Assembly (NCBI RefSeq): GCF_004571025.1
Contig: NZ_SPQT01000016.1
Location: 124,001 to 188,000 of the forward strand
DNA length: 64,000 nt
From: Bradyrhizobium niftali
Lineage (GTDB): Bacteria > Pseudomonadota > Alphaproteobacteria > Rhizobiales > Xanthobacteraceae
Direction: 5' to 3'
The position numbers and the translations under genes are program-made. This document shows, in pieces, positions 1 through 8,800 of the stretch (within the stretch, counting starts at the first letter, position 1; each line of letters opens with the position of its first letter). The notes under the pieces were generated by a model. That model worked only from the letters and a program-made list of their open reading frames with translations, had not been told where the DNA came from and did not search any database.

Positions 1-2
1 AA

Positions 3-740
<738 letters not shown>

Positions 741-760
741 GCCGCTCGCTACAATGATTG

Positions 761-788
761 AAAAGGCCCGCTTCGCGCGGGCCTTTTT
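761..788 (+). terminator. Rho-independent terminator of the aminotransferase gene
   Basis: An 11-bp G/C-rich stem (AAAAGGCCCGC with GCGGGCCTTTT), a five-base loop and a following T-run lie 20 bases after the stop codon. Confidence 0.9.
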
Positions 789-889
789 TTATTTGCATTT
801 CGATCGCGCTGAGTCGGATGGACATTTGCCCTGATTGATATCCTGCCATGCCGCTCACCCGGATCGCACCGGACGATGCTTCGCATCGC

Positions 890-1020
890 CGAGGCGATCC
901 GACCTCTCCCCGCCAAAGAGCGGGGAGAGGTTAGGGCGCTTGCGTCGTGAGGGACGCGCCGGTCGCTCGCTCCCTCGCCCCGTTCTTACGGGGAGAGGGT
1001 GGGGTGAGGGGCTCTCTCCG
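890..1020. repeat. Palindromic intergenic repeat, CTCTCCCC family (copy 1)
   Basis: Two stem-loops with arms of the type CCTCTCCCC/GGGGAGAGG lie at about 903-930 and 970-1003. The second closely resembles the palindrome at 3856-3891. The 741-1139 gap holds the terminator and this repeat; I see no gene in it. Confidence 0.7.
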
Positions 1021-1139
1021 CGCGTTCGGTTTCAGACCTGTCCGATCTGGCACCGCCAGGACTCTTGTGGCATAGACCATCGCGCGCCACGGGTAGGGTG
1101 TCCGCTCTGCTCGCATCACATTCATCGCCGGAGACATTC

Positions 1140-1622
1140 ATGCGCCGCTCATTCCTCCTCGCCGGGCTCGCCGCCGCCGGCCTCGTTGCCTCCGTCGCAA
1201 ACGGCGGCGCACAGCAGCAGCGGATGGTGCGGGTCGGCGTGCTCGAATGCCGTGGCGGTGCCAGCGTTGGCTTCATCGTGGGATCGGTGACCAATCTCGG
1301 CTGCGTCCTGCGTGCCGACGGTTTGCCGGAGGATCGCTACGTCGCGACTATCCGCAAAGTCGGTCTCGACATCGGCATCACCCAGGAGACCGCGCTTGCC
1401 TGGGGCGTGTTCGCGCCGGTGGACCGACTCGGACCGGGCGACCTCTCCGGCACCTATGCGGGCGCGCAAGGCAGTGCGTCGGTAGGCGTCGGCCTCGGCG
1501 GCAACGTGCTGGTCGGCGGCTCCAACAATTCGATCGCGCTCCAGCCGCTCAGCGTGCAGGGCCAGGTCGGCCTCAACGTCGCCGCCGGCCTCGAGAGCCT
1601 GGAACTCCGCCCCGGCCGCTAA
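1140..1622 (+). CDS. DUF992 family exported protein
   Basis: Small exported protein of 160 residues and unknown function. The N-terminus is a clear signal peptide (MRRSFLLAGLAAAGLVASVANGG). The mature part shows the DUF992 pattern: a VGVLEC start with the cysteine, a central ERY/DRYVATI..VGLDIGIT segment, and a glycine-rich GVGLGGNVLVGG segment followed by SIALQPLSVQGQ. I chose ATG 1140 because the signal peptide begins there; frames further upstream would put charged residues before it. It stands alone between the aminotransferase and the EF-G-like gene. The family is common in Bradyrhizobium and no activity is established. Confidence 0.85.
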   Translation: MRRSFLLAGLAAAGLVASVANGGAQQQRMVRVGVLECRGGASVGFIVGSVTNLGCVLRADGLPEDRYVATIRKVGLDIGITQETALAWGVFAPVDRLGPGDLSGTYAGAQGSASVGVGLGGNVLVGGSNNSIALQPLSVQGQVGLNVAAGLESLELRPGR

Positions 1623-1772
1623 CAATTATGCGTGTGATCGCGCCGTTCCACCGGCGCGATCACGACGACGCACCGCAGCGACGTTTGACGCTTGCCAAAT
1701 CTCGGGGACGGGCAGAGCATCCGCGTTTGCCGACCCAATCATGGGCCGAGCTCCACACCAAGGAGACGGCGA

Positions 1773-3821
1773 ATGGGACAAGACGTCAGAAGTCCCCGAG
1801 GTCCACGGTGCATTGCGCTGGTGGGCCCATTCCAAAGCGGTAAAACCACACTTCTTGAAGCGATATTGGCACGAACGGGCGCAATCCCGCGTGCCGGCAG
1901 CGTCGATGCCGGAACTTCCGTCGGCGACGCCACGCCCGAGGCCCGTCATCACAAGATGACCGTCGGCCTCACTGCCGCCACCACGAGTTTCATGGGCGAC
2001 AGCTACACCTTCCTCGACTGTCCCGGTTCCGTCGAATTCGCCCACGACATGCGCGCCGCGTTGCCCGCGGTCGATGCCGCGGTCGTGGTCTGCGAAGCCG
2101 ACGAGAAGAAGCTGCCCCAGCTTCAGATCATCCTGCGCGAGCTGGAGGAGCTGAAGATTCCGCGTTTCCTGTTCCTCAACAAGATCGATCGCGCCAACAA
2201 GCGCATCCGCGAGACGCTCGCAACGCTCCAGCCCGCCTCGCGCGTGCCGCTGGTGCTGCGCCAGATCCCAATCTGGAAGGACGAGTTGATCGAGGGCTTC
2301 GTCGATCTCGCGCTGGAGCGCGCCTTCATCTATCGCGAGCACAAGGCCTCCGAGGTGATCGCGCTCGAAGGCGGCGATCTCGACCGCGAGAAGGAGGCGC
2401 GCTTCTCGATGCTGGAGAAGCTCGCCGACCACGACGATGCGCTGATGGAGCAGCTGCTGGAGGATATCCAGCCGCCGCGCGATGCCGTGTTCGACGATCT
2501 CGCCCGCGAATTGCGCGAAGGGCTGATCTGTCCGGTGCTGCTCGGCGCTGCCGGCCGCGAGAACGGCGTGCTGCGCCTGATGAAGGCGTTGCGCCACGAG
2601 GCGCCGGGTGTTGCGGAGACTGCCAAACGTCTCGGCGCCTCCGAGAGCAAGGACGCGCTCGGCTACGTCTTCAAGACGCTGCACTCGCAGCACGGCGGCA
2701 AGCTGTCGCTGACGCGGCTGCTCGCCGGCCATCTCGACGACGGTGCCACGCTGCAATCCTCTTCCGGCGGCGCGGGGCGCATCTCCGGCATCCTCGCCGT
2801 CAACGGCGCCTACGACACCAAGCGCGCCGCGGCGGAAGCCGGTGACACGGTCGCGCTCGCCAAGGTCGATCCGGTCAAGACCGGCGACATGGTCTCGAGC
2901 GGCAAGACCCAGCCGGCAGCGCTTGTCGCCGCAGAACCGACGTCGGCCGTGCTCGCGATCTCGGTTGCGGCCACCGACCGCAAGGACGACGTCAAGCTCG
3001 GCCAGGCGCTGATGCGGCTGCATGAGGAGGATCCTTCGCTCATGGTCGTGCAGAACGCAAAGACCCACGACACCGTGCTGTGGGGCCAGGGCGAGATGCA
3101 TCTGCGCGTCGCCAGCGAACGCCTGCGCGATCGCTTCGGCGTCAAGGTCGCCTCGCATCCGCCCGCGATCGGCTATCAGGAGACCATCCGCAAGCCGATC
3201 ACCCAGCGCGGCCGTCACAAGAAGCAGTCCGGCGGCCACGGCCAGTTCGGCGATGTCGTGCTCGACATCAAGCCGCTGCCGCGCGGCGACGGCTTCAAAT
3301 TCACCGAGAAGGTGGTGGGCGGCGCGGTGCCGCGCAACTACATCCCGGCGGTGGAGGAGGGCGTCGTCGACGGGCTCACGCGCGGTCCGCTCGGTTTCCC
3401 CGTCACCGACGTGCAGGTGACGCTGACCGACGGCTCCTATCACAGCGTCGATTCCTCCGATCTCGCCTTCCGCACGGCGGCGCGGGTCGGACTCAACGAA
3501 GGCCTGCCGCAATGCCAGCCGGTATTGCTGGAGCCGATCCACGTGGTCGAGATCGTCTGCCCGACGGATGCCACCGCCAAGATCAACGCGATCCTGTCGG
3601 CGCGGCGCGGCCAGATCCTCGGCTTCGATACCCGCGACGGCTGGAGCGGCTGGGACTGCGTCCGCGCCATGATGCCGGAAGCCGAGATCGGCGAGCTGAT
3701 CGTCGAGCTGCGCTCGGCCACCGCCGGCGCCGGCAGCTTCACCCGTCAGTTCGACCACATGGCCGAAGTCACGGGCCGCGCCGCCGACCAGATCATCGCC
3801 GCGCATCAGCACGCGGCGTGA
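1773..3821 (+). CDS. EF-G-like GTPase paralogue (translation factor family)
   Basis: Protein of 682 residues with the five-domain EF-G architecture. The P-loop GPFQSGKT is at 18-25, G3 is DCPGS at 82-86, G4 is NKID near 155, and domain IV/V-type sequence is at the C-terminus (residues about 450-680). Canonical EF-G drives ribosomal translocation. This copy departs from it: switch I has HKMT in place of RGIT, and the histidine of DxPGH that activates the hydrolytic water is serine 86. It is probably a divergent paralogue rather than the housekeeping fusA, which normally sits in the str operon. ATG 1773 is preceded by AAGGAGAC at 1760. Confidence 0.88.
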   Translation: MGQDVRSPRGPRCIALVGPFQSGKTTLLEAILARTGAIPRAGSVDAGTSVGDATPEARHHKMTVGLTAATTSFMGDSYTFLDCPGSVEFAHDMRAALPAVDAAVVVCEADEKKLPQLQIILRELEELKIPRFLFLNKIDRANKRIRETLATLQPASRVPLVLRQIPIWKDELIEGFVDLALERAFIYREHKASEVIALEGGDLDREKEARFSMLEKLADHDDALMEQLLEDIQPPRDAVFDDLARELREGLICPVLLGAAGRENGVLRLMKALRHEAPGVAETAKRLGASESKDALGYVFKTLHSQHGGKLSLTRLLAGHLDDGATLQSSSGGAGRISGILAVNGAYDTKRAAAEAGDTVALAKVDPVKTGDMVSSGKTQPAALVAAEPTSAVLAISVAATDRKDDVKLGQALMRLHEEDPSLMVVQNAKTHDTVLWGQGEMHLRVASERLRDRFGVKVASHPPAIGYQETIRKPITQRGRHKKQSGGHGQFGDVVLDIKPLPRGDGFKFTEKVVGGAVPRNYIPAVEEGVVDGLTRGPLGFPVTDVQVTLTDGSYHSVDSSDLAFRTAARVGLNEGLPQCQPVLLEPIHVVEIVCPTDATAKINAILSARRGQILGFDTRDGWSGWDCVRAMMPEAEIGELIVELRSATAGAGSFTRQFDHMAEVTGRAADQIIAAHQHAA

Positions 3822-3855
3822 TGTAGTTCGCTCGGTAAGGAGGCCCCCGCTCTCT

Positions 3856-3891
3856 CACTCCCTCTCCCCGTTCTTATGGGGAGAGGGAGTG
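3856..3891. repeat. Palindromic repeat, CTCTCCCC family (copy 2)
   Basis: A perfect 14-bp inverted repeat (CACTCCCTCTCCCC at 3856-3869, complement at 3878-3891) has an eight-base loop. It is 35 bases after the EF-G-like stop, so it may also help end transcription. Confidence 0.75.
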
Positions 3892-3946
3892 AGGGGCTGC
3901 GTCCGAGCGCACGGCGAAAGTTGGACTCACGCCGCCTCCTCCTCTT

Positions 3947-4033
3947 CGTCATTGCGAGCGTGGCGAAGCAATCCAGACTGTCTCCGCGGAGGCGGTCTGG
4001 ATTGCTTCGTCGCAAGAGCTCCTCGCAATGACG
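3947..4033. repeat. Long palindromic repeat, CGTCATTGCGAG family
   Basis: The ends are CGTCATTGCGAG and CTCGCAATGACG, with nested inner arms GAAGCAATCCAGAC and GTCTGGATTGCTTC, so the whole element can fold into one long hairpin. Elements with these ends are dispersed in Bradyrhizobium genomes. No gene is seen between 3822 and 4138. Confidence 0.75.
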
Positions 4034-4070
4034 GGGGAGACTGACGGGCAGCCCCTTGCATTCGCCCCTC

Positions 4071-4091
4071 AATGATGTATTTTACATCATT
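4071..4091. promoter_or_regulatory. Likely operator of the adjacent XRE regulator
   Basis: A perfect 9-bp inverted repeat, AATGATGTA-TTT-TACATCATT, lies 48 bases before the XRE gene. It is AT-rich in a GC-rich setting, as expected for a small HTH repressor site. Autoregulation is inference. Confidence 0.55.
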
Positions 4092-4138
4092 GTACATGCT
4101 CCAGATATCATTTATAAGCTCTGATACGTGAGGCCAAG

Positions 4139-4411
4139 GTGATCACGTCGTTCCAGATGCGGGCAGCCCGCGCGCTGCTCGGCATCGACCAGAAAACCCT
4201 GGCCGAGCTCGCCGGCGTGTCGCTGCCGACCATCCAGCGGATGGAGGCCAGCACGGGCAATGTTCGCGGCGTGGTCGAGACCTTGATCAAGGTGGTCGAG
4301 GCGTTCGACCGGGCCGGCGTCGAACTGATCGGCGAGCAGGCGCGCAGCGACAGCGGCGGACGCGGTGTTCGCCTGCGGGAGCCCGGGCCGCCGCGTCGCG
4401 TCGGAGCATGA
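4139..4411 (+). CDS. XRE-family helix-turn-helix regulator, SulP-associated
   Basis: Small DNA-binding protein of 90 residues. Residues 8-60 form one HTH_3 domain: RAARALLGIDQKTLAELAGV is helix 1-2 and SLPTIQRMEAS the recognition helix. A tail, GVELIGEQA, follows and is typical of rhizobial regulators found beside SulP transporters. The GTG start at 4139 is used here; ATG 4157 is an alternative that would lose six residues. It lies 94 bases upstream of the SulP gene on the same strand, with a palindrome in front (4071-4091). It probably controls itself and perhaps the transporter. That role is inferred from position only. Confidence 0.85.
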   Translation: MITSFQMRAARALLGIDQKTLAELAGVSLPTIQRMEASTGNVRGVVETLIKVVEAFDRAGVELIGEQARSDSGGRGVRLREPGPPRRVGA

Positions 4412-4505
4412 TCGAGCGTTGATCGTGCTCGGGATCAGAATGACCTAGCGCATCGTCGCGCACGCGGGGGCGCGGGACGCACGATGCTTCGGAGCATTGT
4501 GGGGC

Positions 4506-6266
4506 ATGAGCATCACAAGCGATCACGCAAGCCGGCTGCATCAGCTGCGTCAGCCGACCTTTGCCGAACTGTACCTGCCAAAGCTCGTCACCGTCTGGCG
4601 TGAGGGCTATGGCCTCGCGGATTTCCGCGCCGACGTCTTTGCTGGTCTCACAGTTGCGATCGTCGCGCTGCCGCTGTCGATGGCGATCGCGATCGCCTCG
4701 GGCGTGACGCCGGACCGCGGCCTCTACACTGCCGTTGTCGGCGGCTTCATCGCGTCGCTGCTCGGCGGCAGCCGGTTCCAGATCGGCGGGCCGGCCGGCG
4801 CCTTCATTGTGCTGGTTGCGGCGACCGCGGAGCGGCACGGCGTCGACGGCGTGATCCTCGCCACCATGATGGCCGGCCTGTTCCTGATCGCCGCGGGCCT
4901 CCTGCGTATCGGCACCTACATCAAATTCATTCCCTATCCGGTCACGGTCGGCTTCACCGCCGGCATTGCCGTGATCATCTTCGCCAGCCAGCTCCGCGAT
5001 CTCTCAGGGATCACGCTGGCGGGCAAGGAGCCCAGCGAATTCGTCCCGAAACTCGCCGCGCTGGCCGGAGGCCTGCACACAGTCAACCCGTCGGCGCTTG
5101 CCGTCGCAATCGGCAGCATCGTCATCATCGCCGTGTTGCGGCGCTGGCGGCCGTCCTGGCCCGGCATCCTGATCGCGGTCGTGTTTGCTGCGCTCGCGAG
5201 CGCTGTGCTGTCGCTGCCGGTCGAGACCATCGGTTCGCGCTTCGGCGGCATCCCGCGCGAACTGCCGTCGCCGGCGCTGCCCGCGTTCTCGCTTGCGAAG
5301 GTGCAGGCGGTGCTGCCGGACGCGATCGCCTTCGCGCTGCTGGCCGCGATCGAATCGCTGCTGTCCGCCGTGGTGGCCGACGGCATGACCGGACGCCGGC
5401 ACCGCTCCAATTGCGAATTGGTCGCGCAAGGCGTCGCCAATGTCGGCTCGGCACTGTTCGGCGGCATCTGCGTCACCGGCCTGATCGCGCGCACCGCGAC
5501 CAACATCCGCGCCGGCGCGCGGGGGCCGCTCGCGGGCATGCTGCACTCCGTCTTCCTGCTGCTGTTCATGCTGATCGCAGCACCGCTCGCCAGCTACATC
5601 CCGCTGGCCGCGCTCGCCGCCGTGCTGGTCGTGGTGGCCTGGACCATGGCGGAGAAGCAGGAGTTCGTGACGCTGCTGCGCTCCTCCTGGGGCGACGCCG
5701 TCGTGCTGCTCGCAACCTTCCTGCTCACGATCTTCCGCGACCTGACCGAAGGCATTCTGGTCGGCTTCGCGCTCGGCGCGGTGCTGTTCATCCATCGCAT
5801 GTCGGAGATGACCGGCATCGAGGAGCGCACGCCGCTGGTGGCCGCCGACCGTCCCGACGACGGCAATGGCGAGCGCGTTCCCTACGATCCCGCGCTTGCG
5901 GTCGATCGCGACGTGCTGGTCTATCGCATCACCGGCGCGTTCTTCTTTGGCGCTGCCTCCGCGATCGGAAGCGTGCTCGACGGCATCGCCGACAAGCGCA
6001 AGGGTTTCGTGGTCGATTTCGCCGCGGTGCCGTTCCTGGATTCGACGGCGGCCAACGTGCTCGGCCGCGTCGCCGCCAAGGCCCACCGCCAGGGCATCAG
6101 GCTGTTCATCACCGGCGCCTCGCCCGCGGTCCGCCGCGCGCTGCTGACCCATGGCGTCACCCCGCCGCGCGCCCGCTATCGCGAGACCATCGAGCGCGCG
6201 GTCGCCGACATCAAGGGCGGTGCGGCAAAGCGCGCGGCCGCCCCGGATGGTGCCGCCGCGCACTAG
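4506..6266 (+). CDS. SulP family anion transporter with STAS domain
   Basis: Inner-membrane transporter of 586 residues. It has the SulP signature in the first membrane segments (FAGLTVAIVALPLSMAIAIASG, then YTAVVGGFIASLLGGS and QIGGPAGAF), about 10-12 hydrophobic spans, and a cytosolic C-terminal STAS domain from about residue 455 (VYRITGAFFFGAAS, then VVDFAAVPFLDSTAAN). Members move sulfate, bicarbonate, dicarboxylates or other anions; the substrate is not readable here. ATG 4506 is chosen over TTG 4497 because GGAG at 4491 is too close to the latter. The upstream XRE gene probably forms a unit with it. Confidence 0.92.
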   Translation: MSITSDHASRLHQLRQPTFAELYLPKLVTVWREGYGLADFRADVFAGLTVAIVALPLSMAIAIASGVTPDRGLYTAVVGGFIASLLGGSRFQIGGPAGAFIVLVAATAERHGVDGVILATMMAGLFLIAAGLLRIGTYIKFIPYPVTVGFTAGIAVIIFASQLRDLSGITLAGKEPSEFVPKLAALAGGLHTVNPSALAVAIGSIVIIAVLRRWRPSWPGILIAVVFAALASAVLSLPVETIGSRFGGIPRELPSPALPAFSLAKVQAVLPDAIAFALLAAIESLLSAVVADGMTGRRHRSNCELVAQGVANVGSALFGGICVTGLIARTATNIRAGARGPLAGMLHSVFLLLFMLIAAPLASYIPLAALAAVLVVVAWTMAEKQEFVTLLRSSWGDAVVLLATFLLTIFRDLTEGILVGFALGAVLFIHRMSEMTGIEERTPLVAADRPDDGNGERVPYDPALAVDRDVLVYRITGAFFFGAASAIGSVLDGIADKRKGFVVDFAAVPFLDSTAANVLGRVAAKAHRQGIRLFITGASPAVRRALLTHGVTPPRARYRETIERAVADIKGGAAKRAAAPDGAAAH

Positions 6267-6336
6267 CGGCGCTGGCGCGCTTGACAGAGCCCGCGGGACG
6301 CGAAATGGATCGCCTCGGATACGATCCGGGGAGAAG

Positions 6337-7176
6337 ATGACAGTGACCAAGGCTCCCGCAGCCTGTCTGATCGGATGGCCGGCCGCGCATTCGCGCTCGC
6401 CGCTGATCCATCATTACTGGCTGCGCACGCTCGGTATCGCCGGCGGCTATGTCATCGAGGCGGTCCCGCCCGACGATCTCCGCGATTTCGTGCTGCGGTT
6501 GTCGCTGCGCGGCTTCGTCGGCGCCAACGTCACCATCCCGCACAAGGAGGGCGTGCTGGAGCTGTCGACGCCCGATGCGCGCGCCAAGGCCGTCGGCGCC
6601 GCCAACACGCTGTGGTTCGAGGACGGCGAGCTGCACGCGACCAACACCGACGTCGAGGGCTTCATCAACAATCTCGATGCCAGCGCGCCGGGCTGGGACG
6701 CGGCCGAGGAGGCGCTGGTGCTCGGGGCCGGCGGCTCTGCGCGCGCGGTCGTGTTCGGCCTGCGCGAGCGCGGCATCAAGCGCATCCATCTCGCCAATCG
6801 CACCATCGCGCGGGCCGAGACGCTGGCGAAGGAGTTCGGGCCGAACGTGCAGCCCGTTACGTGGGACGGGATCAACGACGTGCTGCCGCGTGCAAAACTT
6901 CTCGTGAACACGACTTCGCTCGGCATGCACGGGCAGCCTTCACTCGATGTTGATGTTGCACGCCTGCCGGAGGGGACCGTCGTCGCCGATCTCGTCTATG
7001 TCCCCCTGGTGACGCCGCTGCTCGCCGCAGCAAAGGCACGCGGCCTCAAGACCGCCGACGGGCTCGGCATGCTGCTGCACCAGGCGGTGCGCGGCTTCGA
7101 GCTGTGGTTCGGCCGGCGGCCGCGGGTCACGGCCGAGCTGCGCGCATTGGTCGAGGCCGATCTCACAAAGACTTGA
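6337..7176 (+). CDS. aroE: Shikimate dehydrogenase
   Basis: Cytoplasmic enzyme of 279 residues that reduces 3-dehydroshikimate to shikimate with NADPH, in the aromatic amino acid pathway. The substrate-binding serines are in AAHSRSPLIHHYW (residues 16-28). The catalytic lysine is in NVTIPHKEG and the partner aspartate in NTDVEGF. The NADP-binding loop is VLGAGGSARA and the basic patch ANRTIARAE. ATG 6337 directly precedes the conserved CLIGWPAAHS start, and GGGGAGAAG lies just before it. It is 70 bases after the SulP gene. Confidence 0.95.
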   Translation: MTVTKAPAACLIGWPAAHSRSPLIHHYWLRTLGIAGGYVIEAVPPDDLRDFVLRLSLRGFVGANVTIPHKEGVLELSTPDARAKAVGAANTLWFEDGELHATNTDVEGFINNLDASAPGWDAAEEALVLGAGGSARAVVFGLRERGIKRIHLANRTIARAETLAKEFGPNVQPVTWDGINDVLPRAKLLVNTTSLGMHGQPSLDVDVARLPEGTVVADLVYVPLVTPLLAAAKARGLKTADGLGMLLHQAVRGFELWFGRRPRVTAELRALVEADLTKT

Positions 7177-7232
7177 AAGAATAGCAGGCGATCTTCGGAG
7201 TTCTCTATCCGTGGGGACAATCGGAGACAATC

Positions 7233-7859
7233 ATGCCTGTTCAACGTGCAACTTTCACACGTCCGCTCATCGCCGTCGCGATGGTGGCCGCTTCCACCCT
7301 CTATGCCTTCGCGCAGAAGGCGCCGGTGCCGACGCGCGTGCGCGGCACGATCGAGCGCGTCGACGGCGACACCCTGCAGGTCAAGTCGCGCAGCGGCGAG
7401 GACGTCAAGCTCCACATCGCATCCGATGTGCGCGTGTCCGGCATCACCAAAATTTCACTCGCCGACATCAAGCCAGGCTCCTTCGTCGGCGCCACCACGG
7501 TGCCGGGACCTGACGGCGGCGACAACGCCGTCGAGGTGCATGTGTTTCCGGAGAGCATGCGCGGCACCGGCGAAGGCTCGCGCCCCTATGACCTCAAGCC
7601 CAACTCCAGCATGACCAACGCCACGGTCTCGGAGAGCGTGGTCGGCAATGACGGCCATACGCTGCTGGTCAAGTACAAGGACGGCGAGAAGAAGGTGTTC
7701 GTCCCCGACAACACGCCGGTGGTGACCTTCGTGCCCGGCGACAAGACCGACCTGAAGGCCGGCGCCAAGGTGATCGCCTTCATGAAGCAGTTGCCGGACG
7801 GCTCGTTCGAGACCAACCGCGTCAGCGTCGGGCGCGACGGCCTCACGCCGCCGATGTGA
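7233..7859 (+). CDS. Exported protein of unknown function, tandem paralogue A
   Basis: Protein of 208 residues with a signal peptide ending near AFAQKAP. The mature part has a beta-rich OB-like pattern: RVRGTIERVDGDTLQVKSRSGEDVKL, later SMTNATVSESV and LLVKYKDGEKKVFVPDNTPVVTF. Such VKYKDGEKKV/VPxxTPVVTF segments resemble DUF5666-type periplasmic domains. The gene 76 bases downstream encodes a second copy of the same length with the same landmarks, so the pair arose by duplication. No enzymatic residue can be recognised, and the periplasmic location is inferred from the signal peptide. Confidence 0.8.
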   Translation: MPVQRATFTRPLIAVAMVAASTLYAFAQKAPVPTRVRGTIERVDGDTLQVKSRSGEDVKLHIASDVRVSGITKISLADIKPGSFVGATTVPGPDGGDNAVEVHVFPESMRGTGEGSRPYDLKPNSSMTNATVSESVVGNDGHTLLVKYKDGEKKVFVPDNTPVVTFVPGDKTDLKAGAKVIAFMKQLPDGSFETNRVSVGRDGLTPPM

Positions 7860-7935
7860 TCGTCACGGCCGGGAATAGCGGCGGTCACACGGGGTTGCCG
7901 TGTTTGACCGTCGCAACGCCCTGGAGGGGACAATC

Positions 7936-8562
7936 ATGCCGAAGCTGAAAAACTGGATGCCGCGCGCCGTCGTGGCAGCCTTCGCGACCTTTATCGCTGT
8001 TTCCTCTGTCTCGGCGCAGCAGGCGCCGACGGTGCGCATCCGCGGCGCCATCGCGAGCGTCGACGGCAACATGCTCGACATCAAGACGCGCGAAGGCAGC
8101 GACGTGAGGGTGCGCATGACCGACAACGTCGCGGTCTTCGCCGTGGTGAAGACGGAGCTGTCGGAGATCAAGGAGGGCTCCTATATCGGCGTCACCGCCA
8201 TGCCCGAGCCCGACGGCACCCAGAGGGCGATCGCCGTGCACATCTTCCCTGAGAACCAGCGCGGCGCGGCCGAAGGTTTCCGTCCCTGGGACGCGCGCGC
8301 CAACTCGACCATGACCAACGCGACGGTCTCGCAGACGATCAAGGGCACCGACGGTCAGAACATCACGGTGAAATACAAGGACGGCGAGAAGAAAGTCGTG
8401 GTGCCGCCGGACACCCCGATCGTCACCTTCGTCGCCAGCGACAGGTCCGAGATCAAGCCGGGCGCCAGGCTGATCATCTTCGGCGCGGCGAAGAAGGAGG
8501 ACGGCTCGCTGGAGGCAAACCGCGTCAACGTCGGCAGGGACGGGATTACGCCGCCGATGTGA
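7936..8562 (+). CDS. Exported protein of unknown function, tandem paralogue B
   Basis: Also 208 residues, with a signal peptide ending at SVSAQQAP. It aligns end to end with the preceding gene: VRIRGAIASVDGNMLDIK, then a HIFPE..RGAAEGFRPWD segment, STMTNATVSQ, VKYKDGEKKVVVPPDTPIVTF and the C-terminal GRDGITPPM. ATG 7936 has GGAGGGGAC just upstream. The two copies have diverged at many positions but keep the C-terminus almost unchanged. Function is unknown; co-transcription with copy A is likely given the 76-base spacing on the same strand. Confidence 0.8.
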   Translation: MPKLKNWMPRAVVAAFATFIAVSSVSAQQAPTVRIRGAIASVDGNMLDIKTREGSDVRVRMTDNVAVFAVVKTELSEIKEGSYIGVTAMPEPDGTQRAIAVHIFPENQRGAAEGFRPWDARANSTMTNATVSQTIKGTDGQNITVKYKDGEKKVVVPPDTPIVTFVASDRSEIKPGARLIIFGAAKKEDGSLEANRVNVGRDGITPPM

Positions 8563-8596
8563 GGGCGCTGCGCGCAACCGTCGCCACACTTTCCGC

Positions 8597-8764
8597 CGTC
8601 GTCCCGGACAAGCGCGCCCTCAGGCGCGCGCAGATCCGGGACCCATAACCACAGGGAGAAGTTGTTGCGCAAAGCAGGTCACTCCGAGTCCCCGTAACCA
8701 CGCCTGCCTGTGGTTATGGGTCCCGGCTCAGCGCTCCGCTTCGCTGCACTTGTCCGGGACGACG
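8597..8764. repeat. Long palindromic repeat, CGTCGTCCCGGACAAG family
   Basis: A perfect 16-bp inverted repeat (8597-8612 with 8749-8764) encloses inner arms ATCCGGGACCCATAACCAC and GTGGTTATGGGTCCCGG. It lies between the converging paralogue B and lactate dehydrogenase genes and fills most of that 238-base gap. Confidence 0.75.
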
Positions 8765-8800
8765 ATGGTGATTGTGGCGCGTTCTTCGCGCCTCAACGCC

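Noticed and set aside
1626-3812. Very long open frame antisense to the EF-G-like gene
   Set aside because: It mirrors a real gene in GC-rich DNA, has His/Asp/Arg-rich shadow composition and no motif. The same holds for long antisense frames over 5004-6350, 8750-10243, 18041-19738, 23938-25668 and 45207-46742.
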